40,390 bases of DNA from Tahibacter caeni (GCF_024609805.1 NZ_JANFVR010000008.1:1-40390), one strand, 5' to 3'. Positions 27,905 to 35,513 are shown, numbered from the stretch's first letter. Notes: generated by a model not told the origin, from the sequence alone. Numbers and translations: made by a program.

Positions 27905-28216
27905 TCAATGCGGACGTTTGGCCGCGGACCAGGCACGTACGAGCGCGTCGCACAGATGTTCATGGCTGCGCTGCGTGTAGCGATAGACGCGGCCGGAGCG
28001 GAACGGGCCGATGCGGCCCATGAGGACGAGATCACCCCGTGACGGACCTGTGCGCGGCGACGGCTCGTTGCCGCGGCGGGATCCGGCTGCGGCAATGTCA
28101 CCGGCCGCTTGCGCGAGGTCGTTGCCGATCGACGCCAGATAGCCGCCTTCGGAAAGGTAGGCATTGTCGGCGGCATCGTAAAGGCGCTGCTCGGTCGATG
28201 GCATGGTGATGGACAT
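27905..28216 (-). CDS. Small protein of unknown function (103 residues)
   Basis: The ATG at 28216 (MSITMPSTEQRLYDAADNAY) is the first that starts ordinary-looking sequence; an in-frame ATG at 28282 adds 22 low-quality residues. Ribosome-binding site is weak (AGG close to the start). The N-terminal half is acidic and helical (RLYDAADNAYLSEGGYLASI), the middle is disordered (GSRRGNEPSPRTGPSRGD), and the C-terminal half is basic with many aromatic and His residues (RVYRYTQRSHEHLCDALVRAW). No signal peptide or membrane segment. It lies upstream of the ndvB leader on the same strand (154-bp gap) and diverges from the repeat protein at 28409. I do not recognise it. Confidence 0.6.
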   Translation of the reverse strand: MSITMPSTEQRLYDAADNAYLSEGGYLASIGNDLAQAAGDIAAAGSRRGNEPSPRTGPSRGDLVLMGRIGPFRSGRVYRYTQRSHEHLCDALVRAWSAAKRPH

Positions 28217-28408
28217 GGCCTGAGGCTGCGCGCGCGCGCAGCCCATGTCGGTGCGGTGCCGCACACGGGACCGATCGTCCATTTGCGATAGCGAGCCCAG
28301 ACATGGCGATCGGCTTGGTGGTCCGGCGTACAGACGGCGCGCGGAAACGGGCGCAACGTCGTCGGCGACGGCGAGCGGCCTGCATCACCGTGCACCCAGG
28401 AGAGCATC

Positions 28409-28795
28409 ATGAGCACCACCTCATCAAGCCGGCATGCCCTGAACGGCAGTCCGGACGACCAGCGCGACATGCGCGAATACCAGGTCCACTACGACGGCTG
28501 CGCCTACGAGTACAACGGTTATCGCTACGACTGCCTCGGCGACGCCCTCGCGTATGCGCGCCTGATGCGGTCGCGACCGCAGCAGCACGACCCGCGCGGC
28601 CCGTATCGCAGGTGCCGCGATGTCGGCGCTGAATCGGAAACCAGCAAGCAGCACATGGCCTCGCTCGGCATCGAACTCGAGGACGGCCGTTTCTGTTATC
28701 GCGGCTTCCGCTACGACCGGCTGGCGGAAGCGGTGGATTACGCCCTGCTGGAACAACGCCGGCACGATACGGCGCCGCGCGCGATCACGCCGTGA
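28409..28795 (+). CDS. Small protein with an internal duplicated YxGxRYDxLxxAxxYA motif (128 residues)
   Basis: ATG preceded by AGGAGAGCATC, a good ribosome-binding site. Two similar units are visible: YNGYRYDCLGDALAYARL (about residues 36-53) and YRGFRYDRLAEAVDYALL (about 97-114). Each combines a short beta hairpin with an amphipathic helix. They share Y-x-G-x-R-Y-D-x-L-x-x-A-x-x-Y-A. The first 20 residues are Ser/Arg-rich and disordered. Soluble, no signal peptide, no enzyme motif. The neighbouring genes (BON protein, Usp, glucan synthase) suggest a stress context, but the function is unknown. Being a clear internal repeat in a short protein with a strong SD, it is a real gene. Confidence 0.78.
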   Translation: MSTTSSSRHALNGSPDDQRDMREYQVHYDGCAYEYNGYRYDCLGDALAYARLMRSRPQQHDPRGPYRRCRDVGAESETSKQHMASLGIELEDGRFCYRGFRYDRLAEAVDYALLEQRRHDTAPRAITP

Positions 28796-29120
28796 ACGTG
28801 GCCGGGAAGAAACGACATGGGCCGAATACGATGGCGCAGCCGACGCGAATACGGGCTGCGCAGTAACCGCGAATGCAAGCACCTTCGGTTCGTACGTGCG
28901 CTGACGCACAGACGGACCATCCTGTGGCGCCCACCCTGACATCGAGAGGTACGCCGACCGCAGCCGGATTGCCAGCTGTCTCCTTTGTTGCCGAGTATCG
29001 CTTGCCGGCGACGCACGAGGGGGCGCCGTGCATCTTTCAGAACAGCCATGGTGCGCAACCCGCCATCGGCAGCGGCCGGGCGTCCCCGCTTTTCCTGGTC
29101 GCGATCACTTCAGGAATGCC
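28796..29120. other. Intergenic region upstream of the BON-domain gene
   Basis: 325 bp without a supported gene. GTGCG/CGCAC around 28898-28911 can form a small hairpin that might end the upstream transcript. No FNR-type box or clear -35/-10 pair is visible. Confidence 0.35.
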
Positions 29121-29735
29121 ATGAACCTGTTCCATCCAACACCTGCGCCCTGTCGGCTCATCGCCATCGCGCTTGCGCTCTGCACGATGCCGGCGCAGGC
29201 GTCCACACCTTGCGCGACGTTGATGGGCGATCAAAGCGTCGCCGCCGCGGTCGAGTCGCGTCTGCGAGCGAGTTCGCGCATCCAGGCGGACGACATCGTC
29301 GTCGTCGTCGTGTCCGGCATGACGGAGCTGCGCGGGGTGGCGCGCAGCAACACGCAAAGGCTTCTCGCCGAGCAGATGGCTCGCGACACCAGAGGCGTGG
29401 ATCAACTCAACAATCAGCTGGACGTCGTCGACTGGGTGCCTCTCACCGATTTCGCACGCAACGCCGCCTCGCGACGGGAAGGCGCTGACCGATTGCGCCG
29501 AGTGCGCAGCGACACGTGGATCACGACGACGGTAGAGAACACGCTGGCACTGTCGCACGGCACCGACAACTGCCGGATCGCCGTCCGCACCCTTGACGGC
29601 GTGGTCGTGCTGCAGGGCGTCATGACCTCGCCGGAGGCGCGCAGCACGGCGGTCGAGCTCGTGGCCGGCACTTATGGCGTACGCAGCGTCGACGCCGACG
29701 CCTTGCTCGTCGCGGGGAGCGCGAACGTACGCTGA
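29121..29735 (+). CDS. Periplasmic protein with two BON domains
   Basis: 204 residues. The ATG at 29121 (AGGAA 5 nt upstream) starts a signal peptide ending PAQA, with cleavage after residue 27; an upstream frame extension is discarded. Two BON units follow, about 40-98 and 130-190. Each runs helix-strand-strand: VAAAVESRLRASSRIQADDI, then a valine strand and MTELRGVA with RGVDQLNNQLDV; and TTTVENTLALSHGTDNCRI, then LDGVVVLQGVMTS and GVRSVDADALLV. BON proteins (OsmY, the DolP family) bind phospholipid or protect the envelope under osmotic stress. This one is OsmY-like (two BON domains, soluble, no lipobox). It follows the repeat protein at 325 bp, so is probably transcribed separately. Confidence 0.88.
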   Translation: MNLFHPTPAPCRLIAIALALCTMPAQASTPCATLMGDQSVAAAVESRLRASSRIQADDIVVVVVSGMTELRGVARSNTQRLLAEQMARDTRGVDQLNNQLDVVDWVPLTDFARNAASRREGADRLRRVRSDTWITTTVENTLALSHGTDNCRIAVRTLDGVVVLQGVMTSPEARSTAVELVAGTYGVRSVDADALLVAGSANVR

Positions 29736-29825
29736 GCGTTCGCCGCGCGGCCACGGTCAGGCAATCATTCCGCGATTCCGGCGCCCGGCAGGCAAGCATG
29801 CGCCGTGACGACCGGAGCCGGTGAA

Positions 29826-30359
29826 ATGGACAAGATGATTCATCTCGACTTCAATCGGCGCCGGCGCCTGTCGGCCCCTTCCGATGCCGCGTACCCGGTT
29901 CCGCTGGACCCCAGCGCAATCCTGATGCACGACCACACGTCACTTTCGGTGCGATCGGCCGCCGCCATCTTCCGCATCGGCAGCGATCTTTCCCGCGCGC
30001 TGTCAGCATCCGGGGTCGCCGGCGCGTCATCCCGCTCCGCCGCCGCATCGGCCATTCGCCGTGCGATGGACGCCTGCCGGACGGAGTCCCAGCAGATTGC
30101 AGCGGAGGCTCGTGCGCACGTTGCGAAGCAGGGCCGGCAACTGGGATTCGACGGCATCGTAGCGCTGGCCGACCTGCAGTTCGCCGGCTCGATGCTGGAG
30201 AACCTGCTGCAGGCCGAGCAGAGCGCCGGGCCGGAATGGCTTGCTGCCGGCGCCAGCGACGCGGCGCGCGCGATGGTCGGACGAAAACAGTCAGACGCCG
30301 TCGCCATGCACCCGGCGCATCCGGATCTACTCAGGAACTTCGATCTCTCTGTCGCCTAG
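29826..30359 (+). CDS. Helical protein of unknown function (177 residues)
   Basis: The ATG at 29826 (MDKMIHLDF) has GGAG 8 nt upstream; a GTG at 29805 is less likely. After a basic start (FNRRRRLSAP) the protein is mainly helical: residues about 45-65 (SVRSAAAIFRIGSDLSRALS), an Ala/Ser-rich stretch, then RRAMDACRTESQQIAAEARA and further helices. Its length and composition recall phasin-like coiled proteins, but no specific motif supports that. No signal peptide or membrane segment. It follows the BON gene on the same strand (90-bp gap) and converges on the small basic protein at 30470. Confidence 0.65.
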   Translation: MDKMIHLDFNRRRRLSAPSDAAYPVPLDPSAILMHDHTSLSVRSAAAIFRIGSDLSRALSASGVAGASSRSAAASAIRRAMDACRTESQQIAAEARAHVAKQGRQLGFDGIVALADLQFAGSMLENLLQAEQSAGPEWLAAGASDAARAMVGRKQSDAVAMHPAHPDLLRNFDLSVA

Positions 30360-30469
30360 CCGACGGCGGCCAGCGTTCCCCGTTCGCCCGGGCTGGGCCA
30401 TGAAGCACCACCGGATCAGACGCATGACGCGCCCGCAAACGACGTGCTGCCTGGCCAGCCGCTCGTTCG

Positions 30470-30643
30470 CTAGCTGGCACGCGTACCGCGCCGCGAGCGA
30501 TTTCCCGGCATTCTTGCCGGCTTCTCTGCCGCTCCGGCGCGATTCTCGCGCCAGACGGCGCGGCCGCTCGGGGGCTTGTTCCATTGCAGCCGGACCCAGC
30601 GCAGCAAGCGCTTCCGTTTTTCCATCGCAAAATTGCTTTTCAT
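30470..30643 (-). CDS. Small basic protein (57 residues)
   Basis: The ATG at 30643 follows GGGAGAA with a 6-nt gap. The 57-residue product starts MKSNFAMEKRKRLLRWVRLQ, has a Trp/Arg-rich amphipathic segment, and continues with a very basic, probably disordered tail. The net charge is strongly positive, suggesting nucleic acid or membrane binding. No homologue is recognised. The strong ribosome-binding site is the main evidence that this short frame is a gene. Confidence 0.5.
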   Translation of the reverse strand: MKSNFAMEKRKRLLRWVRLQWNKPPSGRAVWRENRAGAAEKPARMPGNRSRRGTRAS

Positions 30644-30790
30644 GACGATTCTCCCGGATCGGCGTGCCGGCATCCGCATGAACGGTTCGGCCAACGGAAT
30701 CGTCGTTCCTCGCAATGCACGACCGTACGAAAGTACATCTGCGCACCTGGCGGCGAGGCGGAACGCCGATGGACGGCGCCGGCATCGCGA

Positions 30791-30814
30791 CCGCTCAGGC
30801 CTTCGCCTGAGCGG
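30791..30814 (-). terminator. Hairpin terminator of the small gene at 30822-31010
   Basis: CCGCTCAGGC (30791-30800) pairs perfectly with GCCTGAGCGG (30805-30814) around a CTTC loop, 7 bp beyond the stop of the minus-strand gene. The 10-bp stem with a tetraloop is stable; no T-tract follows on either strand. Confidence 0.55.
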
Positions 30815-30821
30815 CTGGATC

Positions 30822-31010
30822 TCAGCGTTTGCTGTCGCGCTTGTCGTCCGCCGGCTCGGACGGCGAAGGACTGGCCTCGGCGCTCCGGCTAGGCAGATTC
30901 GTGACTTTGGCGCCGGTCTTGTCGACCACGTCCGGCGCAGGGACGCTGGCCAGGACCGTGCGCGGCTTGTCGTTGGAATTCCACTTGCTGGGCCTGTTGG
31001 GGTTCTTCAT
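30822..31010 (-). CDS. Small disordered protein (62 residues)
   Basis: The ATG at 31010 (MKNPNRPSKWNSNDKPRTV) follows AGGAG with an 8-nt gap and replaces a longer, low-quality upstream extension. The product is hydrophilic: a Lys/Asn/Pro-rich start, a short valine-rich patch (TVLASVPAPDVVDKTGAKVT), and a Ser/Glu/Asp/Lys tail. It has no signal peptide. No family is recognised. It resembles the next unknown minus-strand gene (33862-34287) only in having a hydrophilic N-terminus and an AGGAGCA-type SD. A hairpin follows its stop codon. Confidence 0.55.
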   Translation of the reverse strand: MKNPNRPSKWNSNDKPRTVLASVPAPDVVDKTGAKVTNLPSRSAEASPSPSEPADDKRDSKR

Positions 31011-31394
31011 GAGGATTGCTCCTGAGTGCCATCCCTGGCCTGTTTCTTCCAGGATGAAACACAGCAACCGGCGTGGCCAGTTGCAACAAGGCGTACCGGA
31101 GCCCGGCACATCGGTGAACAGGTCGGTGAACGGGTTTGTCGTGGCGCGCCGGGAACCTGGCGCTGTAGACGTGAAGATCGGGAGAGGACGACATCGTCGT
31201 CGGTGAACTCGACGGGAACCGTCGTCGTTCGGAGGGAGCAGTACGACTATGCGCCAGCCGGTGTTAGCTGGCCGTTACGAGCCATTTGATGAAAATTATT
31301 TATTTCCACAAGAAGGCGGGACTTTTCATCGGGCGCGGCGCTCCGCCGCGGACGGCGATCCGGAGTAGCCGGCCACGGCAGGGCCGTGCCACCG
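31011..31394. other. Intergenic region with short direct repeats and an AT-rich island
   Basis: 384 bp without a gene. It holds TCGGTGAAC three times (31111-31119, 31123-31131, 31200-31208; the first two at 12-bp period). It also has an unusually AT-rich stretch around 31284-31310, which includes TTGATGAAAATTAT, an 8-of-10 match to the FNR consensus. Two hairpins lie next to the antiporter stop. The promoter of the small gene at 31010 should lie here. Confidence 0.4.
31334..31388 (-). terminator. Two hairpins downstream of the antiporter gene
   Basis: CACGGC/GCCGTG (31374-31379 with 31383-31388) and CGCGGCG/CGCCGCG (31334-31340 with 31344-31350) are stable stems with 3-nt loops, 7 and 45 bp past the antiporter stop. 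No T-tract follows, so termination is plausible but not proven. Confidence 0.4.
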
Positions 31395-32693
31395 TCATGG
31401 GCGCAGATCCCAGTAGCGGCGCATGAGCGGCTGGGCGCTCAAGCCGTGCAGGATGATCGATGCGACGACGGTCCACAGGGTCAGCGATACCAGCGTGTCG
31501 GCCACGGCGCCATCGACGCCGTGGCGCAGCGCAAGCAGCAGATAGAAGACGGACCCGATGCCGCGAATGCCGAACCATCCGATCAGGATGCGTTGCTGCC
31601 TGCCCAGACGTTCGCCCACGATAGCCGTCATCACGGATATCGGCCGAAGGACAACCAGTACCAGCGGAACGAACCACCCGATGGCCGGAAGCGGCTTCGT
31701 GTACGCCAGCATTGCGCCCACGACCAGGACCAGGGCCAGCTCGGCCAGTTTTTCCAGCTGCTCATTGAAGCCCTGGACGGAGTCATGCATCGTTGCGCTG
31801 GCATGGGAGGGATGTGTCGCCATCGTCTCGTAGGAATGGCCTTCGACCTCCGCGGCGGCGTGCAACACCGGCGTATTCCGCAGCGGCTGTTCCCGCACGC
31901 GCTGCAGGGCGAGGCCGGCGGCAAAGACCGACAGGAATCCGGACGCCAGACAGAGCTGCGAGACGCCGTAGACCACACCGATCAGGCCCAGGGCGAGGAA
32001 CTCATCCCGTCCGACGGCTTCACCGTGGCGTGTGCGCAGATAGACGACGAAGCGTCCCACCACGGTCCCCAAGCTGGCGCCGATGGCCACGCCGCCCGCA
32101 GTAGCCCAGAGCAGATCCACGCTGAGCCAGCGCAGAAAATGAGGGCCGACCTCGTGCATGCCGAGCAGGCCGAGCCCGAGCATGAAGAACGGAAACGCTG
32201 CGCCGTCATTGAGTCCGCCTTCGCCGGCAAGGCTGAACCCCAGGCGATCCGGCTGCGGCCCCGCATCGGACTGGACGCCGGTAGCCAGCACCGGATCGGT
32301 CGGCGCGATGATGGCGCCCAGAAGAACGGCGGCTCCCAGCGGCAGGTCCAGCAGCCAGACGCCGACGGCGGTGACCATCGCGACCATCGCGGCCATCGAC
32401 ACGAACGCCAGCCGCAGAGGCAGACGCCAGCGGCGATCGCGCAGCGGCACGCCCAGCTGCAGGCCCACCGCGAACAGCGAAATCAGCAGGGCGACTTCTG
32501 CGATCCGTTCCAGCACGAGGGTATGCAACGACGGATCCGGCCGCAGCACGTTGCCTGCCATCGGTCCGAGCAGCCACCCCAGTGCGAGATAGACCATCGC
32601 ACTGCTCAATGGCAGCCGCCCCAGCAGACCGCTGGTGAACACCATCGTCAACAGCAGGGTGCCGATCAGGAACGACCACTCGGCTATCGACAT
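31395..32693 (-). CDS. Cation/proton antiporter, CPA1 (NhaP-like) family
   Basis: 432 residues from the ATG at 32693 (MSIAEWSFLIGTLLL), which begins directly with the first membrane helix; an in-frame extension to 32837 is hydrophilic and unlikely. About 11-12 hydrophobic helices are visible. Family marks are APTDPVLATGVQ in the ion-binding region (Asp in T-D-P) and GEGGLNDGAAFPF, the N-D motif of the electroneutral CPA1 antiporters. The protein ends soon after the last helix and lacks the long cytoplasmic tail of some NhaP proteins. A His-rich cytoplasmic loop (SYETMATHPSHASATMHDS) separates the two halves. It exchanges Na+ or K+ for H+ at the inner membrane; the ion cannot be read from sequence. 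It lies downstream of the Crp/Fnr regulator (133-bp gap, same strand). Confidence 0.9.
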   Translation of the reverse strand: MSIAEWSFLIGTLLLTMVFTSGLLGRLPLSSAMVYLALGWLLGPMAGNVLRPDPSLHTLVLERIAEVALLISLFAVGLQLGVPLRDRRWRLPLRLAFVSMAAMVAMVTAVGVWLLDLPLGAAVLLGAIIAPTDPVLATGVQSDAGPQPDRLGFSLAGEGGLNDGAAFPFFMLGLGLLGMHEVGPHFLRWLSVDLLWATAGGVAIGASLGTVVGRFVVYLRTRHGEAVGRDEFLALGLIGVVYGVSQLCLASGFLSVFAAGLALQRVREQPLRNTPVLHAAAEVEGHSYETMATHPSHASATMHDSVQGFNEQLEKLAELALVLVVGAMLAYTKPLPAIGWFVPLVLVVLRPISVMTAIVGERLGRQQRILIGWFGIRGIGSVFYLLLALRHGVDGAVADTLVSLTLWTVVASIILHGLSAQPLMRRYWDLRP

Positions 32694-32826
32694 GACCGGC
32701 ACTTCGGCATCGCTGGCGCAGACGCCGCAGCCCGCGGTACAGCAGGCGATGCCGTGAGGCGCGGGCGTTGTTCGAAGGAACGCCCGGGTTCCCCCCGCGA
32801 CGCGCATTGGGTGTGGCAGGCGCGGC

Positions 32827-33558
32827 TCAGCCTGCACCTGCTTCGGGCAGCAGCCGGTCGAACTCGTCCTTGACGACGCGATAGCATTCGCAGGCTCGCT
32901 CTTCGAGACGCTTTCGGTCCAGCACGACGATGTGGCCGCGGCTGTAGCGGATCAATCCAGCGGTCTGCAATTTTCCGGCAGCTTCCGTGACGCCTTCGCG
33001 CCGAACGCCCAGCATGTTGGCAATCAGCTCCTGCGTCATGGTCAACTGGTTCGTCGGCAGGCGGTCCAGGCTCAACAGCAACCAGCGGCACAGCTGCTGG
33101 TCGACGCTGTGGTGACGATTGCAGACCGCCGTCTGCGCCATCTGGGTGAGCAGCGCCTGGGTATAGCGCAGCAGCAACTGCTGCAGCACGGCAGCGCGGC
33201 CGAACTCCTGCTTGATGTACTGTCCCTTGAGACGGTAACCCTGGCCGGCGCTTTGTACGACGGCCCGGCTCGGCGTGGTCTCGCCGCCCATGAACAAGGC
33301 AATACCGACCAGCCCCTCGTTGCCGACGATGGCGATCTCTGCCGATGCGCCGTCTCTCATCACATACAGCAATGAGACGATCGATGTCGTCGGAAAATAG
33401 ACATGGCGAAGCCGACTACCCGATTCGTAGAGCACCGCGCCCAGCGGCATGTCGACGGGTTCGAGCCGAGGCGATATACGCGCCCATTCCTCCGCCGGCA
33501 GTGCCCGCAGCAGGCTGTTCGTTCGTGCAGGAAGCGGAGAGGGAAGGGGAACTGACAC
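32827..33558 (-). CDS. Crp/Fnr-family transcription regulator
   Basis: 243 residues from a GTG at 33558 (VSVPLPSPLPARTNSLL), chosen because GAGG precedes it by 7 nt and the length fits the family. A frame extension to 33684 adds 42 residues without pattern. The N-terminal part is a cyclic-nucleotide-binding-like beta-barrel (about 30-150: MPLGAVLYESG, HVYFPTTSIVSLL, VGNEGLVGIALFMGG), then the dimer helix, and a C-terminal winged helix: LTMTQELIANMLGVRREGVT with wing YSRGHIVVLDR. There is no Cys cluster for an Fe-S centre and the recognition helix lacks the E-x-x-S-R of FNR. It is therefore probably not the protein that reads the two FNR-type boxes near 16-17 kb. The effector is unknown. It may control the adjacent antiporter. 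Confidence 0.9.
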   Translation of the reverse strand: MSVPLPSPLPARTNSLLRALPAEEWARISPRLEPVDMPLGAVLYESGSRLRHVYFPTTSIVSLLYVMRDGASAEIAIVGNEGLVGIALFMGGETTPSRAVVQSAGQGYRLKGQYIKQEFGRAAVLQQLLLRYTQALLTQMAQTAVCNRHHSVDQQLCRWLLLSLDRLPTNQLTMTQELIANMLGVRREGVTEAAGKLQTAGLIRYSRGHIVVLDRKRLEERACECYRVVKDEFDRLLPEAGAG

Positions 33559-33861
33559 GGGCAGCCTCGAAGCATCGGTGCGCCGGCAATGAAACCACAC
33601 GGCTCCAGATACCGGGGTGGCTGGGCCATCATAGCCCACGAGCGTAACGCGCCCGTGTTCGGATAGCGGAGCAGCGCCGTTCACTGCGCCATCACGTTCC
33701 GGCGACGCAACCGCACGCCGCGCGCCACGGATCTCTTCGCACTTTCGCGGGCGACGTCACGGGTTTCAGGCCCACGTAGCGCCGCGCATGCGACGGAATC
33801 GGCGCGTCGGCCGTTACGGACCCGCTCTTTCGCGCATTGCGGCACGCTTGGGCATTGCGAA
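33559..33861. other. Intergenic region upstream of the Crp/Fnr-family gene
   Basis: 303 bp between two minus-strand genes. I see no supported ORF, no clear promoter and no terminator hairpin with a T-tract. Confidence 0.35.
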
Positions 33862-34287
33862 CTAGCTCTTGCACAGCTCGCCGACGATCGGAGCCAGTCG
33901 AGTGCCCGTGGACGTGAGCGCGGTCGACAGGACGGCCAGGAAAGCGTCATTCTCGACCGCTGTGGAGACTCGCGCCTGCACATGCAGGGCGGAGAGATTT
34001 CTCTCGAATCGCAGCTCGAAACGAAGTGGCGGAAAGGCTTTCTCCACCGCGCGGACCGCACTTTCCGCGCGAGTCGCGGCGTAGCTTCCGGCTCCCTTGT
34101 ATACCGATTCGTTCCGAGGGTCGTCCACAATGGTAAAGGCCACGTCCTGGCCGGTTTCATCGGGCGCCCCGGACGGCGGCGCATCCGGATCGCGCGGCGG
34201 AGGGGCGGCGGATCCCGGAATTCCCGGCTCTTCGCGAGAGGCCGGATTTTCCGGATGGGACTCACGGCTGTTGATCTTGCTGTGCAT
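33862..34287 (-). CDS. Protein of unknown function with disordered N-terminus (141 residues)
   Basis: The ATG at 34287 (MHSKINSRESHPENPASREE) follows AGGAG with a 6-7-nt gap; the frame upstream to 34386 adds unpatterned residues. Residues 1-50 are Pro/Glu/Ser-rich and disordered. The rest looks like a small folded domain: FTIVDDPRNESVY, a helix ATRAESAVRAVEKAF, strands LRFELRFERNLSALHVQARV, and a C-terminal helix. No signal peptide, membrane helix or catalytic motif. I do not recognise the family. A 12-bp palindrome CATTGATCAATG lies 90 bp upstream (34377-34388). It is in the same orientation as the regulator and antiporter, about 300 bp before them. Confidence 0.65.
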   Translation of the reverse strand: MHSKINSRESHPENPASREEPGIPGSAAPPPRDPDAPPSGAPDETGQDVAFTIVDDPRNESVYKGAGSYAATRAESAVRAVEKAFPPLRFELRFERNLSALHVQARVSTAVENDAFLAVLSTALTSTGTRLAPIVGELCKS

Positions 34288-35001
34288 GGACTGCTCCTGT
34301 GCGCCGTCCTTGGCACACCCATGCCAGATGCCGGCAGCCGAGAGCAGTGTCCGGGCATGCAGCACAGGTTCTCCAGCATTGATCAATGCGAGAAAGGGCG
34401 AACTGCGGAGTCGACGATAACGGGTGTCGCTGAGGGTTCTGCGTGATGCAGACCCGGCAGGGGAGCAGGGACTGTGCGCTTGACATCGTTACGGGAGCGT
34501 TACGAGAACACGCCGGTTCCGCCGGGAAAACGCCTGAAACGGCGGTGCGCCTGGACCACGATTCCTGGTCGCCTGAAGCGCTGACGGTCTCGCTGGCGCC
34601 GCGCCTTGTCGACTCGCATGAACATCAAGGGCGCCATCACCTGCGCACGGCAAGCGCACAATCGCGAGCGCTTGCCGCGTCCCGGCATACGCCGACTTCA
34701 TCCGCGCAAGAGCGTGCAGTCGTTGCCAGACCCGACGGATTGCGCACGCGTGAAAAAATTTGCCGGACGCTACGGGTGCATGGCCGAGTCGCGCAGATCA
34801 CGCGCGTCTGCGTTCGAAGTTTTACTGGCGATGCGGCATCAGTCAGCGTACAGTGCCGGCACTGTGCTTGTTTGGTCACGGTGATTGCTTGACCCCGGTT
34901 CGTCCGTGATCCCGCATCTCATTGTTCACGTCCCACCTTGCAAACCAGTCGCTCGTACCGGCGCGATGTCGGTACATACCCATTGATGCAAGGAGTTTCA
35001 A
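34288..35001. other. Long region without a supported gene, upstream of the cold-shock gene
   Basis: 714 bp. Frames are open but none has both a ribosome-binding site and protein-like composition. Visible elements are CATTGATCAATG (34377-34388), TTGACA with two CGTTACG copies at 11-bp period (34480-34504), an AT-rich GAAAAAATTT near 34755, and the 16-bp palindrome at 34848-34863. The last 150 bp are likely to hold the cspA promoter and 5' leader. Confidence 0.4.
34848..34863. promoter_or_regulatory. Perfect 16-bp palindrome upstream of the cold-shock gene
   Basis: ACAGTGCCGGCACTGT is a perfect palindrome 139 bp before the cspA start. Without a loop it is more like an operator for a dimeric regulator than an RNA hairpin. 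No regulator can be named from it. Confidence 0.4.
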
Positions 35002-35211
35002 ATGTCAGATCGTCAACACGGAACCGTGAAGTGGTTCAATGATGCCAAGGGCTTCGGCTTCATCACCCCGGAAAGCGGTGCCGACCTGTTCGTGCATTTC
35101 CGCGCAATCCAGGGCTCCGGCTTCAAGAGCCTGCAGGAAGGCCAGCGCGTGAGCTTCGTCGCCGTGCAGGGACAGAAGGGCATGCAGGCCGATCAAGTCC
35201 AGGCGGATTGA
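35002..35211 (+). CDS. cspA: Cold-shock protein, CspA family
   Basis: 69 residues, ATG preceded by AAGGAG with a 6-nt gap. A complete cold-shock domain: [20 protein letters not shown] with RNP1 (K-G-F-G-F-I) and the aromatic nucleic-acid-binding face, then DLFVHFRAI carrying RNP2 (L-F-V-H-F), then [24 protein letters not shown]. The second aromatic of RNP2 and the HFRAI variant are common in Lysobacterales. These proteins bind single-stranded RNA and DNA and act as RNA chaperones; not all are cold-induced. The gene is monocistronic, with a strong hairpin after it and a long upstream region that may form a regulated 5' leader. Family certain, exact paralogue unclear. Confidence 0.95.
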   Translation: MSDRQHGTVKWFNDAKGFGFITPESGADLFVHFRAIQGSGFKSLQEGQRVSFVAVQGQKGMQADQVQAD

Positions 35212-35231
35212 AACTGCGTTAGATGCTGCGG

Positions 35232-35252
35232 TCCCGGCGCACTGCGCCGGGA
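35232..35252 (+). terminator. Hairpin terminator after the cold-shock gene
   Basis: TCCCGGCGC (35232-35240) pairs perfectly with GCGCCGGGA (35244-35252) around ACT, 20 bp after the stop. A very stable 9-bp stem; the T-tract is replaced by TCGTCC, so efficiency is uncertain. Confidence 0.55.
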
Positions 35253-35513
35253 TCGTCCGATCCAGTTCAACGATTTTCGGACCTACCGGTCGCCGGGCTT
35301 ATGCGCATGGCGGCCCAGATCGTTGGGTTCCCGTTTTTTCCCGACGCCAAATTGGCCAAGTCCGTCCGAAATCTCTCGGCTCGCTTGCCGCAACGAAGAT
35401 CGTCGGCATAGTCAAGACGTTCTAAAAGTCCGCACCGGACGCGCACTGCGTGCGATTGCCGGCTCGGCGGATCGTGCGGACGGCACTCGGGGCCGCCCGC
35501 ACGACGACCGGCC

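Noticed and set aside
27900-27912. ACGTCAA near 27.9 kb as an FNR site
   Set aside because: Only one half-site matches; the other half is GGGAA.
29805-29825. GTG start for the helical protein
   Set aside because: The ATG at 29826 has GGAG at the right distance; the GTG has none.
32694-32837. N-terminal extension of the antiporter
   Set aside because: Hydrophilic, Cys/Pro-rich and overlapping the regulator's 3' end; the ATG at 32693 begins directly at the first membrane helix.
34443-34892. Plus-strand open frame before cspA
   Set aside because: No SD, mixed low-quality composition and no recognisable motif; treated as non-coding leader.
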